This document shows, one piece after another, positions 59,301 to 64,000 of a DNA stretch of 64,000 bases. The translations under genes were made by a program, and so were the position numbers. The notes beneath the pieces were generated by a model that was not told where the DNA came from, made no database searches, and was given only the letters and a program-made list of their open reading frames with translations. The DNA comes from Cladorhizidae sp. MBARI D1340-BT2 (taxonomy: Eukaryota > Porifera > Demospongiae > Poecilosclerida > Cladorhizidae): assembly GCA_028752905.1 (NCBI GenBank), contig JAQNBH010000008.1, positions 434,001 to 498,000 of the forward strand, in the 5' to 3' direction. Position 1 is the first letter of the stretch. Every line of letters begins with the position of its first letter.

Positions 59301-62300
59301 GAAATATTAAATTTTGGGTTTTTAAGCCTTCACTGATGCAATTTCAGAGTACCATAGCTGGCAGAGTAGCTACACCTAGTCAGTGGTTAAATACCTTTAT
59401 TCCTTTATCTCCATCCAGGTGTGTGTGGGGTGTGTGGGGTGTGTGTGTGGGGGGGGGGGGGGGGGGCACCACTTATACTGACGGCCAACATGATTATTAT
59501 GCCCTGGTAGTGCATGCATGGCATGAGGTAGTTATTCATAGTGATCCAGCATACATGACGTGTAGAGTGAGGCCACACAGAGTTCATATGTAGGTACCTT
59601 GATGGTGAGTCTGCCGTGGACCATGCATTGCTCGGCATCAGAAGAGAGTTGTTTTAGCTTGTGCAGGAGGAGAGAGTAAGGAGCTGAGAAGTACACCACG
59701 TGACGCTGACATAGAGAGCTTGTGGTCAGCTCGGTGTAGTCTAGGTTACAAGATAGACACAACACAGACACTTGTGGTCAGCTCGGTGTAGTCTAGGTTA
59801 CAAGATAGACACAACACAGACACTTGTGGTCAGCTCGGTGTAGTCTAGGTTACAAGATAGACACAACACAGACACTTGTGGTCAGCTCGGTGTAGTCTAG
59901 GTTACAAGATAGACACAACACAGACACTTGTGGTCAGCTCGGTGTAGTCTAGGTTACAAGATAGACACAACACAGACACTTGTGGTCAGCTCGGTGTAGT
60001 CTAGGTTACAAGATAGACACAACACAGACACTTGTGGTCAGCTCGGTGTAGTCTAGGTTACAAGATAGACACAACACAGACACTTGTGGTCAGCTCGGTG
60101 TAGTCTAGGTTACAAGATAGACACAACACAGACACTTGTGGTCAGCTCGGTGTAGTCTAGGTTACAAGATAGACACAACACAGACACTTGTGGTCAGCTC
60201 GGTGTAGTCTAGGTTACAAGATAGACACAACACAGACACTTGTGGTCAGCTCGGTGTAGTCTAGGTTACAAGATAGACACAACACAGACACTTGTGGTCA
60301 GCTCGGTGTAGTCTAGGTTACAAGATAGACACAACACAGACACTTGTGGTCAGCTCGGTGTAGTCTAGGTTACAAGATAGACACAACACAGACACTTGTG
60401 GTCAGCTCGGTGTAGTCTAGGTTACAAGATAGACACAACACAGACACTTGTGGTCAGCTCGGTGTAGTCTAGGTTACAAGATAGACACAACACAGACACT
60501 TGTGGTCAGCTCGGTGTAGTCTAGGTTACAAGATAGACATACAAAAAATGAGAGCATTACAGCTAGCTGCAGTACGAGATCACATGCTCTACTTGTGGCC
60601 ACGCCCACTGATTCAGTTCAGCCACTGGACTCCAGCAAAATTGGCACATTAAGTATAAAGTCGCACCCCTAAAATGGAGAGAAAGACTAGGTAAGTGGTG
60701 GCACTGAGACCTCTGCCGCAAGTGAGATGGAGTATCCACATGCCTGTGTGTCATCACCATGGTAACACCAGTGCTGCTACTAGGCATGCCTACGTGTATA
60801 TCACCATGGTAACACCAGTGCTGCTACTGGGCATGCCTATGTGTATCATCACCATGGTAACACCAGTGCTGCTACTAGGCCTGTGTGTCATCACCATGGT
60901 AACACCAGTGCTGCTACTAGGCATGCCTGTGTATCATCACCATGGTAACACCAGTGCTGCACTAGGCATGCCTATGTGTATCATCACCATGGTAACACCA
61001 GTGCTGCTACTAGGCATGCCTGTGTGTCATCACCATGGTAACACCAGTGCTGCTACTAGGCATGCCTATGTGTGTCATCACCATGGTAACACCAGTGCTG
61101 CTACTAGGCATGCCTATGTGTGTCATCACCATGGTAACACCAGTGCTGCTACTAGGCATGCCTGTGTCATCACCATGGTAACACCAGTGCTGCTACTAGG
61201 CATGCCTATGTGTGTCATCACCATGGTAACACCAGTGCTGCTACTAGACATGCCTATGTGTGTCATCACCATGGTAACACCAGTGCTGCTACTAGGCATG
61301 CCTATGTGTGTCATCACCATGGTAACACCAGTGCTGCTACTAGACATGCCTATGTGTGTCATCACCATGGTAGAGTTGACACCAGTATATACTGCTGCTG
61401 CTGCTATCACAAGAACAAGGATGGCTGGTCAAGAAATAAAGGAGATCATGCTGTATACGATTATAAATGGTAATGATGACTGGCTATGTGGGCACAGACC
61501 TTCAACATTGCCAACCAGCAGATGAACCACGGCTATTAAACACTCAAACTTGTTTCTTATTGTTGCACACCAGACAAGTCAGCGCATACTCTGCTCTTCA
61601 GTTGAGTCAGTCAGGGATCAGCTGCAGCCTCCTTCATGAGTCAGCCAGGAGTCAGCTCCAGCCTCCTTCATGAGTCAGCCAGGAGTCAGCTCCAGCCTCC
61701 TTCATGAGTCAGCCAGGAGTCAGCTCCAGCCTCCTTCATGAGTCAGCCAGGAGTAGGCTACAGGCTCCTTCATGAGTCAGCTACAGCCTCCTTCATGAGT
61801 CAGCCAGTAGTCAGCTCCAGCCTCCTTCAAGGACTTGGCAAGAGATGCACAGAAGAACTCCAGAAATAGTCCAACACAGCAGCTGTTATTCTATACCTTG
61901 TCTATTGCACATACATCGTTGTCGAGTTGCTGGCTTTTGCTAACTTTTTGTTTGAAGATTATTTATCAATAACAACTGACCACTTGGGTCAGATTCAGCT
62001 GCACAGCATAGCATATTGAGAACAGGTGCTCTGAATGACGATCCTTACCCAAAACCGACTATAAAACATCGCATGAGCTAGCCTGATTGCATCATCAACA
62101 GGTAGCAGTACCCGCCCACGCGCAATCTAATACCTGACAGAGTCATGGATGTGCATTGGAGTCTGCCGGCACTAAAAATCCTTGTGGATGGACCTATTCT
62201 CCGTGAGCTGCGACGAGATGTAGACATATAAGTCAAGATCTCGAAGATGAACTTCAAGGTCTTCTTCACATCCTGCATGGCACTCCAGGTTTACTACTAC

Positions 62301-62824
62301 ATGTACGCACATGCACTCCAGGTCTACATGTATGTACATGCTTTACTACCTAATATGAAGGATTCAAGGCATGCTGCAAACCACGACATTTAGGTGGTAA
62401 GAGCTGCCAATGTGAGTTCTAGTTGAGATGAGCTACATAGGAAGGATTCTACCCTCCATCATTCTGAAGGAGTCGAGCCAATACAAGGAGTGCCACACTC
62501 CCTGATACTATATGTTGCAGATATGAGGATTGGTGTGCGTGGTGTGTGAGAGAGAAGCTCACTGCCGAGGTCTGAAGGATGGATGAGGTGGTAGTTGAAG
62601 CCTCTCTTCACTAGCACTCCAGAGAGTCTGAGTTGGTCCGTTGGCTCAGAGGTGGCAAGAGATCCCATCACCTTTGCCATTTTTTCTCCTCTGAAGTAGA
62701 GCTCCACCGCCTGAGTGTTGCGTGGCATGTGCACCTCAACACTCATTTCCTCGTTGTCCTCGTACTCACGCAGCAGAGCAGCCTTCAGGCGGGCCATCTC
62801 ATTGGCTTCCCCATGGACCAACAC
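47032..62824 (-). CDS. CPSF3: CPSF3 (CPSF73), pre-mRNA 3'-end endonuclease, last five exons
   Basis: CPSF3 is the metallo-beta-lactamase/beta-CASP nuclease that cuts pre-mRNA at the poly(A) site in the nucleus. Exons in transcript order are 62824-62563, 59740-59598, 50475-50422, 47996-47903 and 47300-47032. All junctions are GT-AG with matching phase and give the C-terminal 273 residues (whole protein ~680 in animals). The first visible exon holds [40 protein letters not shown] and [18 protein letters not shown] text of the RMMBL/C-terminal region. Then follow [44 protein letters not shown] and the CPSF73-100 C-terminal domain ending [19 protein letters not shown]. The catalytic domain lies beyond the right edge. 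Confidence 0.95.
47301..47902. other. Last CPSF3 intron
   Basis: Unique AT-rich intron without array or recognised element. Confidence 0.6.
47903..47996 (-). CDS. CPSF3: CPSF3 exon with DMYAD motif
   Basis: The acceptor is ggtttgcag and the donor ggaaa|gtaagc. [20 protein letters not shown] is strongly conserved in CPSF3. Confidence 0.94.
48190..48290 (-). other. Exon-like open segment inside a CPSF3 intron
   Basis: Minus strand [20 protein letters not shown] then QLQGMQRFS and a stop looks protein-like (Lys/Glu-rich helix) and follows tggctag. It does not fit between the neighbouring CPSF3 exons without a stop, so it may be a poison exon, a nested-gene piece or chance. Confidence 0.2.
48420..48850. 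repeat. 20-bp minisatellite, ~22 copies
   Basis: Units of gacattatcaaacactgtat with gtgt/gt variants, in the CPSF3 intron. Confidence 0.95.
49088..49905. repeat. 43-bp minisatellite, ~19 copies
   Basis: Units of aggataagagtgagcgcagc plus agatacttgcaagtttgtcaaca, very uniform, in the same CPSF3 intron. Confidence 0.96.
49906..50421. other. CPSF3 intron, unique part
   Basis: No exon recognised. Confidence 0.5.
50422..50475 (-). CDS. CPSF3: CPSF3 small exon, 18 codons
   Basis: The acceptor is ccttgcag and the donor atagaa|gtatgt; it encodes [18 protein letters not shown], phase 0/0, aligning with the segment before the DMYAD motif. Confidence 0.9.
50476..51087. other. CPSF3 intron, unique part with an open minus-strand segment
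   Basis: On the minus strand 50850-50582 stays open for ~90 codons after aagaaacag ([20 protein letters not shown] ...). No family recognised; probably transposon debris or chance. A 13-bp cacaccctt...tgacaaac repeat lies at ~50573-50605. Confidence 0.35.
51088..58637. repeat. AT-rich ~32-40-bp satellite array, ~7.5 kb, >200 copies
   Basis: Units of caagcaatcaatacatattg plus ac(ta)nta(t/c), where the TA run varies in length and aat/aac and tgc/tac variants alternate. The variant pattern at ~52430-53285 recurs at ~54700-55555, an offset of 2268 bp, showing large block duplication. It occupies most of an 9.1 kb CPSF3 intron. Confidence 0.97.
58730..58990. repeat. TATATG/TATA simple repeat
   Basis: Alternating tatata, tgtatg and acatat words following the large array; contains scattered ttgtttacatat similar to the array's flanks. 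Confidence 0.85.
58991..59597. other. CPSF3 intron, unique part
   Basis: Contains a G-run at ~59448-59466 next to (TGTGTGGGG)n; no exon. Confidence 0.5.
59598..59740 (-). CDS. CPSF3: CPSF3 exon with amplified acceptor
   Basis: The acceptor is gtaacctag and the donor atcaag|gtacct; 143 bases complete the split Asn codon and add 47 codons. Its first ~22 bases and its acceptor are repeated ~15 times upstream (59741-60538). Confidence 0.92.
59741..60538. repeat. 52-bp minisatellite carrying copies of a CPSF3 3' splice site, ~15 copies
   Basis: Units of acttgtggtcagctcggtgt plus agtctaggttacaagataga plus cacaacacagac are essentially identical. On the minus strand each unit contains the acceptor gtaacctag and the first 22 bases of the adjacent exon. 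Confidence 0.97.
60539..60747. other. Unique spacer in CPSF3 intron
   Basis: Nothing recognised. Confidence 0.5.
60748..61371. repeat. ~48-bp minisatellite, ~13 copies
   Basis: Units of catcaccatggtaacaccag plus tgctgctactaggcatgcct plus atgtgtgt, with short length variants, in the same CPSF3 intron. Confidence 0.95.
61605..61830. repeat. 34-bp minisatellite, ~6 copies
   Basis: Units of catgagtcagccaggagtca plus gctccagcctcctt. Confidence 0.93.
61831..62562. other. CPSF3 intron, unique part
   Basis: No feature beyond a short duplicated acatgcactccagg at ~62285-62315. Confidence 0.5.
62563..62824 (-). CDS. CPSF3: CPSF3 exon (first visible)
   Basis: The acceptor is cttgtgcag and the donor ctcggca|gtgagc; 87 codons plus one base. 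[20 protein letters not shown] is nearly the animal consensus. Confidence 0.95.
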
Positions 62825-63334
62825 CTGCACAAGGAGACCCGCATAAACAACTTCACAGCTGCAGCTTCTCATTTAGCACAATTAACAAGGGGTTAATTTT
62901 TATCTACTCGACTACACACAGCAGGTCCAATTCCACTCTAGACAGGCCATGATGCCTCAGGTTTGCTCATGATCAGGTCCATAATAATAGCATTAATTAG
63001 AACACATACAATATTACTGGCCATGAAAACATCTGAACGGATCTTCCAATGCAGCAGCTGCTTGTGGCTATGCGTGCGTGCAGCCACTGGCAGCATGCTT
63101 GAGGACATGTGAATCTCAGCATTCATGTTTATAGAACTTGCAGATAGAGAGGAGAGCTTGCAGAGAGAAATAAAACTCATTCATGTTTATAGAACTTGCA
63201 GATAGAGAGTAGAGCTTGCAAAGAGATGCCTGCAAGGTCTACGAGGTATGTTTTCACCACCAGAACCATCACTTCCATCAACAAAGAAACGAAACAAACT
63301 ACACTGTAGCAACGCTCACACTTACTCCGCGTTA
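62825..63334. other. CPSF3 intron upstream of the first visible exon
   Basis: Contains a ~45-bp direct duplication (attcatgtttatagaacttg at ~63121 and ~63178). The next exon must lie beyond the right edge. Confidence 0.5.
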
Positions 63335-64000
63335 GCATCACATCAACAGCTAACTTCATGTGATCCAAACTAAACATGCTCCGTGCTAGCATCACAACTA
63401 CAACAGCTAACTTCATATGATCCAAACTAAACATGCTCCATGTTAGCATCACAACTACAACAGCTAACTTCATATGATCCAAACTAAACATGCTCCATGT
63501 TAGCATCACAACTACAACAGCTAACTTCATATGATCCAAACTAAACATGCTCCATGTTAGCATCACAACTACAACAGCTAACTTCATATGATCCAAACTA
63601 AACATAACAACTAACAACAGCTAACTTCATATGATCCAAACTAAACATGCTCTGTGTTAGCATCACAACTACACAGCTAACGTCATATGATCCAAACTAA
63701 ACATGCTCCGTGTTAGCATCACAACTACAACAGCTAACTTCATATGATCCAAACTAAACATGCTCCATGTTAGCATCACAACTACAACAGCTAACTTCAT
63801 ATGATCCAAACTAAACATGCTCTGTGTTAGCATCACAACTACAACAGCTAACTTCATATGATCCAAACTAAACATGCTCCGTGTTAGCATCACAACTACA
63901 ACAGCTAACTTCATATGATCCAAACTAAACATGCTCCGTGTTAGCATCACAACTACAACAGCTAACTTCATATGATCCAAACTAAACATGCTCCGTGTTA
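63335..64000. repeat. 57-bp minisatellite, >=12 copies, truncated by window edge
   Basis: Units of catcacaactacaacagcta plus acttcatatgatccaaacta plus aacatgctccgtgttag. It continues past the right end. Confidence 0.95.

Noticed and set aside
60695..61525. 276-codon plus-strand frame ([11 protein letters not shown] repeats)
   Set aside because: It is a 48-bp minisatellite, a multiple of three, antisense within a CPSF3 intron.
63177..64000. Minus-strand frames with MFSLDHMKLAVVVVMLT repeats as CPSF3 exons
   Set aside because: They are a 57-bp minisatellite with no similarity to CPSF3.

Overview
This is a eukaryotic, almost certainly invertebrate-animal, nuclear genome segment. The genes are split by GT-AG introns and encode animal-type proteins. 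Transposon remnants are of piggyBac, hAT and non-LTR types. Roughly half of the window (my summed boundaries give about 31 kb) is minisatellite. A sponge or other early-branching marine invertebrate is my guess, but nothing here fixes the species.

Four protein-coding genes can be supported. (1) On the minus strand, from 23146 leftwards and off the left edge, lies the 5' part of a HELZ/HELZ2-type RNA helicase gene. Eight exons whose phases all agree give 692 residues with three CCCH zinc fingers; the helicase motor itself would lie left of the window. (2) On the plus strand, 23567-27876, a six-exon gene encodes a 728-residue protein. Its C-terminal ~300 residues are the base-excision-repair enzyme NTHL1 (endonuclease III, helix-hairpin-helix plus 4Fe-4S). 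Its N-terminal ~415 residues are a novel-looking extension full of SUMO-consensus motifs (I/V-K-Q-E-P-G), many inside a tandem 20-residue repeat. Genes 1 and 2 are head to head, about 420 bp apart. (3) On the plus strand, 37322-46920, an unrecognised two-exon gene (227 residues) has an 8.9 kb intron. (4) On the minus strand, from off the right edge to 47032, lie the last five exons of CPSF3 (CPSF73, the pre-mRNA 3'-end endonuclease). Genes 3 and 4 converge with 111 bp between stop codons.

Layout: 1-23146 HELZ-like gene, with a different minisatellite family in most introns; 23147-23566 shared promoter region; 23567-27876 NTHL1 fusion gene; 27877-37321 gene-poor spacer with decayed retrotransposon and hAT pieces and minisatellites; 37322-46920 unknown gene hosting a non-autonomous piggyBac element, a hAT remnant and a ~4 kb 39-bp minisatellite; 47032-64000 CPSF3, with a 7.5 kb AT-rich array in one intron and a minisatellite that has copied the 3' splice site of one exon about 15 times.

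The genes share no obvious pathway (RNA helicase, DNA repair, mRNA 3' processing, unknown). The most notable features are the SUMO-motif/NTHL1 fusion, the amplification of splice-site-containing units next to real exons, an intact short piggyBac derivative with TTAA target duplication, and a perfect 74-bp hairpin in an NTHL1 intron.
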